A DNA stretch of 64,000 nucleotides from Litsea cubeba (taxonomy: Eukaryota > Streptophyta > Magnoliopsida > Laurales > Lauraceae), in the NCBI GenBank assembly GCA_012931725.1, contig WHSA01001115.1:917448-981447 (forward strand), read 5' to 3'. The notes below the pieces were generated by a model. It saw only the letters and a list, made by a program, of their open reading frames with translations. It had not been told where the DNA came from and ran no database searches. Positions 33,208-43,809 of the stretch are shown one piece after another (the first letter of the stretch is position 1; every line of letters begins with the position of its first letter). The translations under genes and the position numbers were made by a program.

Positions 33208-34840
33208 CTTTCCCATCACTTCGGACTTTGTTATCAAAAAGCCAAGATCTTCCCAACAGAATATGAGTAACATTCATGGGGATAATATCACACTAAATAT
33301 AATCTCCATAACCACTAATTCGAAATGTTACTTGGCACTGCTTGGTTACTGGAATGGCTGAATCATTCACCCAAGAGACCTTATAAGGCTTCGGGTGTTT
33401 TTTTGTTGAAAGCTTCAACTTGTCAATTACTTCTTGGGAGATCACATTCATCTCGCTTCCTCCATCTATGACGAGATTGCACAATCTGTCACGACATTTT
33501 TGCCATAGAGCGAAGTATGGTGGTCCACCTCCAATCTTCAACTTCCTCTTCGGTAGTAATGAAGAGGCGACGAATGAATAATGTTCGTCCTTCTATTTCA
33601 GCTTGATAGAAGGAATGATTGTCTTCTTCAGGCGGGGGTGCTTGCTCTTCATAAGGTGTTTTAGCTTCAATTTCTTCATCAACAGGCTTCGTATCAGAGG
33701 CATCCTCTTCACTATGTGCATAGTGAAGATTCTTTGAACCTGGGCATTCATAAGCATAGTGTCCTTTGCCTTTGCATCGAAAGCAATCGATGTCCTGCTT
33801 TAGGCGTAAAGAATTGACAACATTCTTCCCTTTGTTTGCAAAATTTGCAGGTCTTGCTTGATCCTGAGGAGGTGCTTGCCTGTTGGAATTTTGTGGAGGA
33901 GGTTGTCAGGTTGAGTTTTGTGCTGGAGCAACCCGCTGATAAGTCGTATCGGAGGTTCTCCTTTGGAGAGGTTCACCAAAATGCCTTGAATAAGAATAGC
34001 GCAACTGATCTTTGACGCGGAGTGCCAAGTGATGAACTTCTTCAATGCTGTAAAAGTTGTTAGTAAACTCCCTTTGGATCTCTTGACGCAGTCCTTTCTT
34101 GTATCTGGTGATAGCCCGTCGATCAGTTTCAGACACTTTGCATTGCACCATGAGATCATGAAACCTTTTTGTGAAATCATCTACAGCGGAGGCCCTAGTC
34201 TACAGTCAACTAGTTGATCATAGAGGGAATCACTATAGTCAACCGGTAGATATTTATCCTCAAGTTTCTGTTTCATCTCCTCCCATGTGCTGATAGGACG
34301 TCTACCATAATTAGCATTCCAGTCATCAATACCCCGCCACCAAACACGTGCTACACCCTTCATCTTCATCTTGACAAAGGAAACGCGTTTGTCTTCTTCC
34401 ATATTGTACCATTCAAAATAATCTTTAAGGGCTGTAATCCAATCAGTGAAGACTTTCACATCCATGCGTCCGAAGAAATCAAGAACATCAACACGTACCT
34501 TCTTGGTGATGTCAACTTGTCGGCCATGATGGTCTTCACAATCAATTTCATCCATAATGCGCTCCATAAATTGTCGACAAGTTTCCTGTGGTTCACCATT
34601 GACAGAATTTTCCACACCTGCCTGACGGTTGTTTCCCCCTTGTGCCTTACTGCCGTCTTTGTTGGTAGAAGGTCCAGGGTTGTCATTGTTTCGGTTGCCC
34701 GGATGAGGCGTGCTCCAAAAACGTTCTTCAACCCTATCCATTCTGTCCATTAACTCCATGATGTAGCTATCACGCTAGCGGTCTGTGAATTTACCTCTAA
34801 ATGTGGTGCCGGTGCGAGTAGTCGGGATTGGGGTAGACAT
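33208..34840 (-). pseudogene. Gypsy E gag-protease
   Basis: The likely start is MSTPIPTTRTGTTFRGKF at 34840, with an in-frame TAG before RDSYIMELMDRMDRVEERFW. The gag core is VRVDVLDFFGRMDVKVFTDW, KMKMKGVARVWWRGIDDW and WEEMKQKLEDKYLP, then a frameshift and VSETDRRAITRYKKGLRQEI. The protease motif is VIDGGSEMNVIS, with DGGS in place of the usual DSGA-type site, which is normal for this Gypsy group. A further TAG follows FRISGYGDYI. Confidence 0.85.
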
Positions 34841-35673
34841 GCTGACTTGCTGCTTCTTTTTTTTTTTTTAACTGCTACTTGCTGTTGGGTCGGGCTCGAC
34901 CTAAACTAGGGCCCGAAAGGGGAAGAGGGCCTGCGGGCCGTGTCCCACATACCTAATGTTGCCTCGGGACTGATGCGCGCAGAAGGAGAAAAGGGGATTT
35001 TCAAACGCTTTCGTTGCTGTTCGAAGATGAAGGGGAGATGGAAGTCGAAAGGGCGTAGGCGACTTCGGTGGGTGGAGGCTGACGGGGCGACGTAACTAGC
35101 CTGCGACGCAGACGGCGATGGTGATCGGCGACGGCGCAGGTATGTACCTTTTTTTTTTTTTAGTTCGTTGGTTCTTTGTTTCTTCCAGTCTTCTCTCTTT
35201 TCTTTTTTCCTTTTTGTGTTTTTTTTTTTTTTTCTTTGGGTGGTGGTGATGGAAGCGAAGTGGTGGGATGGGGCTGGGTTTTGGGGTCTGGGTGCTTGGA
35301 CGGGGGGGTTGTTGGGGTTCAAGGACTTAGGGATTTGGGTTCAATTGGCTAAGGGAGGTCGTGATTTAGGGTTTTTGTGGATTGGTGATGATTTGGGGAT
35401 TTTAGGGTTTTGGGAGAAATTGATTGAGGGCTGGGATTGATTCTGGAGTGGCTGTTGTGGGGTGTTGGGGTAGGTAGGGTTTCTGGGAGAGGGATGTGGA
35501 TGGATGTAATGAGTCAGTGATGGTGACGGTGGATCTGGGAATGGAGGGCATGGTTCTGTGAGGAGGGGTGGTGGGGATGATGATGATAATGGACGGTGAA
35601 GATGATAATGGGTTGAGAAGCGAGCAGATTACCTCGGGTCGGCAATTGGATCGGCGATCTGAGACAAATCTCA

Positions 35674-35686
35674 GCTCTGATACCAA
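35674..35686 (-). promoter_or_regulatory. Gypsy E primer-binding site
   Basis: On the minus strand it reads TTGGTATCAGAGC, complementary to initiator tRNA-Met. No LTR is found on its outer side. Confidence 0.75.
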
Positions 35687-35811
35687 TTGATCTTAGAAGC
35701 AGATATCATCAAATCCGTGCTCGCGCATGAGATGAATGGAAGACAGCTTTCAAGACTAAAGATGGATTATACGAATGGTTAGTCATGTCGTTCGGTTTAT
35801 CCAATGCTCTC
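35686..35811 (+). pseudogene. Gypsy reverse transcriptase fragment
   Basis: On the + strand it reads IDLRSRYHQIRARA, a stop, DEWKTAFKTKDGLYEWLVMS and FGLSNA: the RT block between motifs A and B of Ty3/Gypsy RT (usual form DLRSGYHQI, KTAFKT, FGLTNAPS). Its direction is opposite to fragment E. It is cut by the LTR-like segment at 35812. Confidence 0.82.
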
Positions 35812-36235
35812 TGTTACGAATTGAAGCAGTGCAAGGAACGAAGGAGGTAGCCAAACGGGCTATTCTCTAAGCCAAACGGCTTAGGGTAGGATGTCTTGGT
35901 CTCACACCACAAACAAGAGAGAAACACATGATTGAGAGAACTCAATTTTCATTAATTTTTGTATATCCCAAGAGAAAGGATTACATCCTTTATATAATAA
36001 AGTCTTAACATAATTTTACTAATCAAGCTATATAATTTTAGAAACTCCTTAATTCTGCTAAATCATATCAATTATTAGAAATCTAATAAATCTACTAAAT
36101 TTAAGAAATCATCTAGAAGATTTAAATCTAGAAACTGCCGTGGGGAATCCAAGATTCTGTCATGGCTGGGCCTTGTGGGCTTTGGGCCTTCTGGAGTAAA
36201 CTTTCAAATGTGGTCCAGTAGTCTGGCCTATATCA
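35812..36235 (-). repeat. LTR-like segment, 424 bp
   Basis: It has TG...CA ends (TGTTACGAATTG to CTATATCA). Read on the minus strand it has a TATA-like tatataaagg and a pyrimidine-rich leader, as in plant LTRs. On the right, ggagtaggggcat just before its minus-strand start could be a polypurine tract. ATGCT left and ATGCC right may be a damaged target duplication. Solo LTR or remnant; family unknown. Confidence 0.5.
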
Positions 36236-37426
36236 ATGCCCCTACTCCAGGTCTCGAAAAACCCTGTTTCCAATACAAAATCCCGATCAATCGCATCTCT
36301 CCCTCCTCTCAATGGAAGGTACTTTAAACTCTCCTCTGAAACCCTACATCTTTAAAGTACTCTTCATTTGAAATTCCACAAGCTTGGCAGCATCAAGCAA
36401 CTTCTTTAGAACACCTCCATCGCGGATTTCATGAGGTTGCACGGTTTCATACGAATAATGGAGATAAAGGCTGTGGGGATCTGCAGACAATTGTTGTCAC
36501 TTATAGGAAGAAAATTTTGTGGTCTGTTCTACAGCCCTTTGTTCAAGTACCAAGAAGTCCCCTGCTCTCTTATTCTATGGGATTTGTGGAGGTTCTGTAC
36601 GTGACTTGGTATGTGATCCGCTTCTAGTCACTATTGCAGGTCGATTTGGTGTTGATGAATCACATCTTGGATAAAATAGTTTCCTGCTCTTGGGAAGAAA
36701 TGTATTACAAGAAGAAAATTCTATTTCCTTTTGCTCTCTTGCTTTGTTCTACTCGGATTATGCTATGTGCAATGAAAGATGTGTTTTTCCCTCTCCTTTG
36801 ACCGCATGTTTCAATCAATATAAAGTCACGAGACCTTTAATATTCTTTTTATTGATTTTAGGAAACATGAGTGTTTTAGCGGTGGTTCCATTTTTCTTCT
36901 AGTATGATGCGAGTTCTTTATACTTATTTTGCCAAAAAATTAAATAAATAATGTCTTTCAATCATGCAATAAGTGGAGATTATTGGCAGTTGGCATTGAT
37001 TTTGGTTTTTTTAATTGACCATTTTCTGCCCCACCTTAATGAAAATCCTAGGTCCGCCACCGGCTGAGACACCTCTATGTAAGGATTATCTATTTTGGTA
37101 CTATTTGAAAATTAATTTTTGTTTTGAACGTGATCAATTGTCACTTTTGTACCAACCTTTAGTCAAGAGAATATCTAGTGCAACTTTGTTTTTCCTCGTC
37201 ACACTCATGGGAGGGCAATGATAATATCCCGTGATGCATTTGACTATGTGGATTGCCTGATTTGCTTAGGTAGTTTCTTGATGTTTTAGATTTGTTTTGA
37301 TGACCCCATGTTGATGTAGCTCTACTCTTGCATAATTTTGCATACTGGTATTTATTGTTAGATTGTGTAAGTTACTTTACTGTGTCTATTACTCAAATTG
37401 AGCTTGTATGAATGTATTTGTGAAAT
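36236..37426 (+). other. SHPRH intron 6, unannotated part
   Basis: No gene recognised. Short open frames here have no family motifs. Confidence 0.5.
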
Positions 37427-38133
37427 TGTAACGACCCAAAATCTGGGCCATGTCAGACCCAGTATCGTAACCAACAAGTAGCATAACACCATCATGAGTT
37501 AAATCATTGTTAGCATACAGGCTTTTACCTAAAATCTCAATCTTTAATTAAAAAAAAAATAGTCCAATTCTCAATGTCAATGGAGATATCAAAAATGAAA
37601 ATAAATTATACAATCCCAAAACAGTCTTTGTAGTTTGAATGGATCAACTAATTAAAATAATGAAAACTAGTCCATCTTCATCTTCTATGTGAATCCGTCG
37701 CTCACAAACGCATGCCGCAGCCTATCCCTTGATCATCATGGTAATCCTTAGATTCTAAATCCTGGTTACCTGGATTGGGGCAGCAAAAACAACAATCAGT
37801 GAAACTAAATGAATAGAATTGTAATCTACATGGGTGCACGATTTCAGGTTAAATAGGAATAATAATGTTGTAGTAATAACAAGAATGCCTTTATTAAAGT
37901 CCAGTCAAGGTTTTCTGAAACTAACCTCCAGACAATCCCCCAACCACTTGATAGCTCCACCCCCATTGAATACCTCATGGATGCCTTGTATCATGTAAAC
38001 AGGGCTGGCCTACAGTCAGTGAAAATAGTTGACTTGTAGTCAGGTGATTAACATAACTGACCTGGGAGTCACAGAATACATCTGACCTATGGGTCGGAGA
38101 ATAACGTATCTGACCTATGAGTCAGGGAATGAC

Positions 38134-38157
38134 ATATATATATATATATATATATAT
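38134..38157 (+). repeat. (AT)n microsatellite
   Basis: About twelve AT units flanked by tgac and gtca, making a larger palindrome. Confidence 0.9.
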
Positions 38158-39218
38158 GTCATGGTCACGTGCTAGTGGTCTAGGGGAGGTCCAATGGGTT
38201 GGTCCTGGTTAATCATGTTATATAAAACACTTTATTCCTGAAAATCATTTGAACGTGATTCATACTTGAATAAAATTATTTACTGTTCTCAATACTTATA
38301 ATAAGGAAGCTTGAGACCAGCCCTTACACAAATTTCAGATTTTAATTATGCCCCGCACCATTTCATTACTAGTATCCTGTTGTGCAGAGGTAATCACATA
38401 ACTGGCCTCTTATAAGTTTGAGGGAAAAACTTAATTACCAAATTAATCGCAACAGATGCACATACAAATCAAATAATCGATCAAAGAAATACACATGTGA
38501 AATCCCCAAATAACAAGGACATGTCATGTATTTTAATCCACAAACATATTTCAAGTCACCATTAATCCAAATAACAGGGTCCTAAGTGCAAATTTGAGAA
38601 GTCAAGAACTAAAGGAAACATGCTCAAACAATTTTCAGGCATAATAACCTTGAACGGCCCTAATTTGTACTTTCAGAAAGACGGGAACTGAAGAAATATA
38701 AAAAAGCAGTTTCAAATATAATAATGACAAACTGGTTCAGCTGTAAAAATAGGGAATTACAGGGTCCTAATTGTGAAATTCAGTGGTGTATAATTTGAGA
38801 AACAACTCAAAATAGTTTCAATTAAATGTAACCAAGAACAACAGGGACTGTTATGTAATTTCCAGAACTTATGAAACTCTAGAACAGATTCTAAATTGTG
38901 AAAACACTATTTACGTGCCTGGTTTTGGGTCGCCAGGATGGTGGGCCCAACTGGGCCCAATTCAAAAAGGCACCTGACATTGAGGGTTGCCCATTAGTCT
39001 ACTAACAGATGTGCGGGTCAGATTGACGATTGGGTGGCCCACTGTGCCCAATATCTCAAAACATAAAACTGCCCCACGATGACCAGATTCTACAAAAACC
39101 CCATTCCGGCTGGGATTCGATGCCAATCTCGGGTTGATTTCAGTTGAGTCCAATCTCTAAGAATCCTATCAACATTAATGCACAAGTATACAAGAATTCT
39201 AGGTGTTGAAAAGAGGGT

Positions 39219-39276
39219 TTGAAATCCAAACAGAGGTGTGCTACTGCTTGAAATCCAAACAGAGGTGTGCTACTGC
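39219..39276 (+). repeat. 29-bp perfect tandem duplication
   Basis: Two identical adjacent units, 39219-39247 and 39248-39276, starting ttgaaatccaaacagagg and ending ctactgc. Confidence 0.9.
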
Positions 39277-40160
39277 TATGGTCGACAGGAATTGCAAAAC
39301 ACTGTAGCAGTAATACAAGGCTTGATAAGATCAATTGAATCATCCCCAAATCTTCAATCTCATCACAAAAACAGAATAGCGCAGAATTCCAGATTTGGCA
39401 TAATTCATAAGTAGATAAGAATCTCTACTCACCTCGATTATGCTATGATGGCTCTATCGATGGGAGAGAAGCTCTTCTACTGTTGGTTCTTCCTTCTCTA
39501 CTTCAGATCTCCCTTAAAACTTGCTAATTCTTGATTTAGGAACTAGGGTTTAGGCTTCGAAGAGAGGAAGGTAAGAGAAACTAGAGAAAAAGAGTGGATC
39601 ATGAGGTGCTTCCCACACTGTCGACTTGCATATATAGGCAAGGTCTACTTCCTCTTTTATTTTAACTACACTTCCTATTCTCAATTCCTTAAAATATCTC
39701 CACTTTCTAATATCATTGAGGAGTCCTCCAGAGGTCTTGCACAAGTGTAATTTGGGATTTGGGTTTCGATAGAACATGGGTACTTAAGATTTGGGTCCCA
39801 CCCAACCCTCTTATTAACTAGGTACTACCCATTTAAACCATGGGTCCTACTAAAGAACTATAATCTTTTAGAACATAAACTTCTGCTAATATCTACTAAT
39901 TAAAACCTATTCAAATAAAACTTAAGTCCACATAATTAATGGGTCCTTCCAAGCCAGGGATTTATTTAAAAGGGAATTCTATGCTATACAAAAAGGGTCC
40001 CACATACTTATGTATACATCTATATAGGAAATCATCTCCACCAATAAAATATATAATTATTCAAGATAAATAATAAAATCCAAGAAAATCAAGGTAATTA
40101 AGCATAGAAAATATTAAATAAAAAACCTGGCCTTTATAACAGGGGTCCTGGGGTATTACA

Positions 40161-41114
40161 AGAATGCTTACTTGCTGGGTTTACTACAATTGTTTAACAA
40201 TTTATGGATGTAAGAGTTTTTGTAAACCTTATATACAACAATTGGGACTTGTATGTGAAGAAATAAAATTCACTACTCAAGATGCTAATGTGGATGAAGG
40301 GGAACCTTCGAAATATAAAGACTAGAGTGAGGATGACGAAGTCTAGAGACGGCAAAGAACGCTTCACAATTATTATCTAATTTTGGTTTAGTTCATTACT
40401 GTTAGACCATTGAAATTGATTAATAAATTAGGTTAATTATTACTTGTGTTCTGTTATGAATATATATTATTTGATGATTGAAAAAGATTCCGCTGCAAAG
40501 TTCGATATGTCCTAGTCTCATAAATGTGGAAAATTTTAAATCACTGCTCAAAATACGGACTAAATTGGAAATCCAGGTTTCAGGTTGTGATATATCCATT
40601 AAAAAGACGATAAGGAGAAAGAAGGAACCAATTTAATAGATACGTGAACTCTGATGGCACTTAATTTAGAGCACTCAGCATTAACAACCTAATACCACTC
40701 CCTTGAATTCTGACAGAATAAAACAGCAGACTGGTACACACCCGTTTTTGAATCTGTCATGTTAGCAGCACTCCTGAAGAAACAGAAAACTGGTACAGAA
40801 AGCCCCTTAAATCTGTCATAAACTGCTACATGTAGCAGTCTATAACACCATTAAACAGATCCGAACTGCCACAGAAAACTAACTACTCAAGCTACTGCAC
40901 GGGTCGCTTGACATTAACTTCTCAGATTCAAACTACAGACCTTTTGTCTTTTTAAAAAGTAACAAAAGGGTAACTTTTTCAAAAAAACATCAACGTCTAA
41001 AGCAATCAGATGACTTTTGGTTTTTCTTTCTTTTTTTTTTCAACTTTGCCCGTATAACTTTTACTAAATGACAAGTTTGCCATTTTTACTTTTATTATAA
41101 GACAATGACACGCT
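40161..41114 (+). other. SHPRH intron 6, right part
   Basis: AT-rich and unannotated. No gene seen. Confidence 0.5.
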
Positions 41115-41349
41115 TCTCAAGTTGCTAACTAATACACCCAAAATGCCTAGGCGTTAAAGGGTTGGCAAACTAACTACTTAACACCCTCTCCGCCCGGACT
41201 TGATCCTGCACAAGACTCGGCATGGGGCCTTCTTGCCCTAAGCACATGCGCCAGCACACAAGACGTGGCATGGGACCTTTTTTTCCCTCCGTGGATTCGA
41301 ACCCGGGACATGTTGGCTCTGATACCATCTGAAATTGCTAACCAATACA
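41115..41349 (-). mobile_element. TRIM-like mini-retrotransposon
   Basis: On the minus strand it has a tRNA-iMet primer site TGGTATCAGAGC (41316-41327), about 130 bp of non-coding sequence with cgggttcgaatcc, a short purine-rich stretch, then TGTTAAGTAGTTAG starting an LTR-like segment at 41183 that runs to about 41115. A shorter partner (41328-41349) is beside the primer site; they share ttgctaac-aataca. The size fits a TRIM (terminal-repeat retrotransposon in miniature). A related copy is inside Copia B at 48735-48925. Confidence 0.55.
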
Positions 41350-41515
41350 GGGCCTGTTTGGAACTAACTACATAACAACATTTGCTTTCAATCAGCTCTA
41401 TTTCAAACAGTTCTTGGTATCCAAACTGGCCCTTAATGAATTATTCATATCTTATGAGTGTAAATTTGTGCAAATTATTTACGGTGGCTGCATTTTGATG
41501 ATTACTACTTCATAG

Positions 41516-41733
41516 GTTTTGTTGAAATGATGGAGAAGTTGCCAATTCATAGTGGAAAGTCTCAAGGAAAGTGGGTTCCATGCCCAACATGTCGACAATG
41601 CACAAATCTCGAGAATATCGCTTATGCAGTTGACAAGAAAAACAATGCTTTTGATTGTGGGATGCCAACTAAATTTCAAGGTCCTCATGCATCTGAAATT
41701 TCTGTCCATGTAAAAGGTTCATATGGAACAAAG
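41516..41733 (+). CDS. SHPRH: SHPRH-like exon, end of RING-HC finger
   Basis: The acceptor is cttcatag, ending at 41515, and the donor is gtttgt at 41734. The first two bases (GT) complete the split Cys codon, then 72 codons follow, beginning FVEMMEKLPIHSGKSQGKWV. The last two RING ligands are in CPTC. The stretch NAFDCGMP follows, and SYGTK ends the exon in phase 0. In SHPRH proteins this leads directly into the helicase C lobe, whose exon is not found in the remaining 22 kb and must lie beyond the window. A transposon-filled seventh intron starts here. Confidence 0.93.
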
Positions 41734-42134
41734 GTTTGTTATGTACTCTCTTTGAACCTTTTATTCTCATTGATTGTACCTTCTGTAAAAGATAATGGAT
41801 CCATAGGCTTCAAATCTCTTTCTATTATTTTGTGAAGATTGAACCGTAAATGTGCTTTTAGATTTGGAGTTTCTTTCCTGATTGTGAAATTTTCTATCTG
41901 CAAATTATGTGTTTCATTTTACCATTTTTTTAGACTTTTGGCTAGGTTAGATCACAATTTTGTTTTATGATCACTATTTGTGTCTTTTATATCTAAACAT
42001 TTTAATTAGCTGATTCTGTTGGAAGTTTTTATGGACTGATTACTTAGATTTAAAACCAAAACGATGAAGGCAAGATTAGAAAGAGAGATTAGGGTTTAGT
42101 GAAGAAAGGAGAAGAAATTGGATGAAACAAGGAG
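41734..42134 (+). other. SHPRH intron 7 start
   Basis: Intron sequence after the donor gtttgt, up to the Athila target duplication. Confidence 0.7.
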
Positions 42135-42139
42135 AGCCT

Positions 42140-43809
42140 TGGTATGCACCAAACAACCTAGAAATAAGCTACTTAAAATGCACACAACTTAAAACTCGCA
42201 AGCGCACAAGATCACTATGTAGTGTAGTGAATTGTAAGTACGAGGTCGATCCCACGAAGACTTGTGATAAAACAATGTCAAAATTAACTAAAAATCAGAA
42301 TATTAAAATAAACAATTGAAGATGAAAAGTGGAATTAAACTATAAAAAAAAACATTAATTTAAAGTATCAAAAGTTAATTGGAAAGTAACCTAAAAACAA
42401 CTAGTATGAGAATTGAAAAACAGTAATAATGAATGAATGAACTAGGGTTTCATCTACTCCCCTAACCAATCCTATGCATGTCCCTTATTATCTTTTAATC
42501 AAAAATCAGATTTTATTAGTGACATCTATCAACCTAGACTATGGCATATGCGTCTAGATTATTATTCCCCTAAACCTAATTCATGAGTGGCATACTACAC
42601 GAATTGCTCATTATGATGCAAAAACTAAGCATGGCATATGTCCTAGTCAAAACAAACATAATGCATAAAAACAATGGGAAGATAAATGCATATGCATGAG
42701 TCTAAGCATGGCATATACTTAGATTATTCATGGTTCTAAACCCTAGATGCATAACATCAAGATCAATCAAAATTAAGTTAGCTACTCTTAAAATTAATTG
42801 AACATCGCATGGTTGGCATGGCATATACACAACTCATCAATTAATAACATGGCTTAGGATCTCAACCAATAAAACTGAAATCTGAATTAAAAGACGCCAA
42901 AAGAGACTACATAGAACTAGGCTAGGGTTTCAATTACACCCTAGCCCTAAAAAAATTAGCTACTCATGTTTTTAATAAAAAATAAACTAGAAAGTAGAGT
43001 CATAAGAAGAAAACTAGAAGATGATGGTGAAGTAGTGGATGGCCAGCAGCTTTTCCCTTTTATTCCTCCTCCAAAAGCTCACCAAAGATGGCTTCAAAGA
43101 TGCTCCAAAGGTGCTGTATGGCTGCTGTCTTATGGCTGGTTATATGGGTGGAATATATGGGATGAATGGTGGCTGGACGTGGCTTGGTGGGGCTGGAAAA
43201 TTACTGTTCACGTTTTTCCTTTGTATGCTATTTTTAAGTCTTGAAAACAGCCCCTTTTAGCAAGTAGTTCCTTGTAGAAATAGATCTTCAACCTTCCTTA
43301 TAATTAGGAAACCTAATTAGATTGAATAAGGAGTCTTCTTTCTTGTTTTAGCAAGCTTTCTAAATCTGGTCCACTTGTATCTTCTAGAAACGTTTTCACA
43401 TGGACCCACAAATCTGAGATTAATTGCAAGGAATTAAATCTAAACTTTTGACATAAAAGTGGGCCCTATTTGGTGCGTGTAACATAAGTGTGGGACCCCT
43501 CATGTGCGTGTAACCCTAGATTGGGTTTCTTCTTTCTTTCTTTTGCTTTTATTCTTTGATTTGAATTGTAAGTTGTACAAATAATTAGAAAGCCTTCTTG
43601 AAATCTGGAATATCTTGAATGGGACCCACCATGGTCTTTCTTTGGGATTCACGCCCATCATCCTCTTCATTAATTCCTCTCTTTTTGCTCCTTTTTGACC
43701 TTAGCATAAAAATTAACAAAAACTATGTAAAATCAAATAAAATAACTATGACTAGCATAAGATTAATCAAATATTAGGGCTTAGATTGCAAACAATTAAG
43801 CACTTATCA
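42140..43809 (-). repeat. 3' LTR of Athila element
   Basis: It runs from tggtatgcaccaaac to gcacttatca; on the minus strand it starts TGATAAGTGC. The polypurine tract ttcgggggaatt abuts it at 43810-43821. Open frames in it (for example 42966-43244) are repeated in the other LTR and are not genes. Confidence 0.95.

Larger units (their letters stand above)
33208..35686 (-). mobile_element. Gypsy fragment E (5' leader, gag, protease)
   Basis: Minus-strand order: tRNA-iMet primer site at 35674-35686, a GC-rich leader with long T/A tracts, gag, a zinc knuckle (CFRCKGKGHYAYEC, near 33740-33790), and the protease up to LLGRSWLFDNKV near 33230. Everything downstream is replaced by Copia fragment D at a join near 33208. 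The 5' LTR that should abut the primer site is also missing. It is a plant Ty3/Gypsy of the Tekay/Reina-like sort; the exact clade is uncertain. Confidence 0.82.
37427..40160. repeat. long solo LTR-like segment, 2.7 kb
   Basis: It starts TGTAACGACCCAAAATCTGG and ends ggtcctggggtattaca, the inverted TGTAA...TTACA ends common in long LTRs of plant Gypsy elements. It has no coding content. Flanking 5-mers (gaaat, agaat) do not form a clean duplication. It contains gacctatgagtca-type motifs near 38020-38130, a 29-bp tandem repeat and a TA microsatellite. Confidence 0.55.
1459..41733 (+). other. SHPRH: SHPRH-like gene, internal part (seven exons)
   Basis: This is the span of the only recognisable host gene. 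Seven exons joined by GT-AG introns give 1,368 nt, exactly 456 codons, with matching phases at every junction and no internal stop. The RING residues CPIC, CGH and CPTC and the YCPNCQ...CIHCELDELFQ segment identify the SHPRH/Rad5-type SNF2 ATPase and E3 ligase family. In animals and yeast that family extends ubiquitin chains on PCNA during post-replication repair in the nucleus; a similar plant role is inferred. The 5' exons (SNF2 N lobe) and 3' exons (helicase C lobe) are outside the window. Introns are 772, 607, 2,340, 11,713, 7,717 and 15,758 bp, and the seventh exceeds 22 kb. Confidence 0.92.

Noticed and set aside
34906..35686. Open frames in the GC-rich leader of Gypsy E (Pro/Ser-rich and Arg-rich products).
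   Set aside because: They lie between the primer site and gag start, are low in complexity and have no family motif.
41300..41330. tRNA gene suggested by gggttcgaatcc and a tctgatacca end.
   Set aside because: No cloverleaf with matching arms can be drawn around it. The match is to the primer site and one box only, so I call it TRIM-like.
42966..43260. Open frames repeated at 42966-43260 and 57276-57570 that look like a duplicated small gene.
   Set aside because: Both lie inside the two Athila LTRs, so they are the same LTR sequence. No protein family resemblance.
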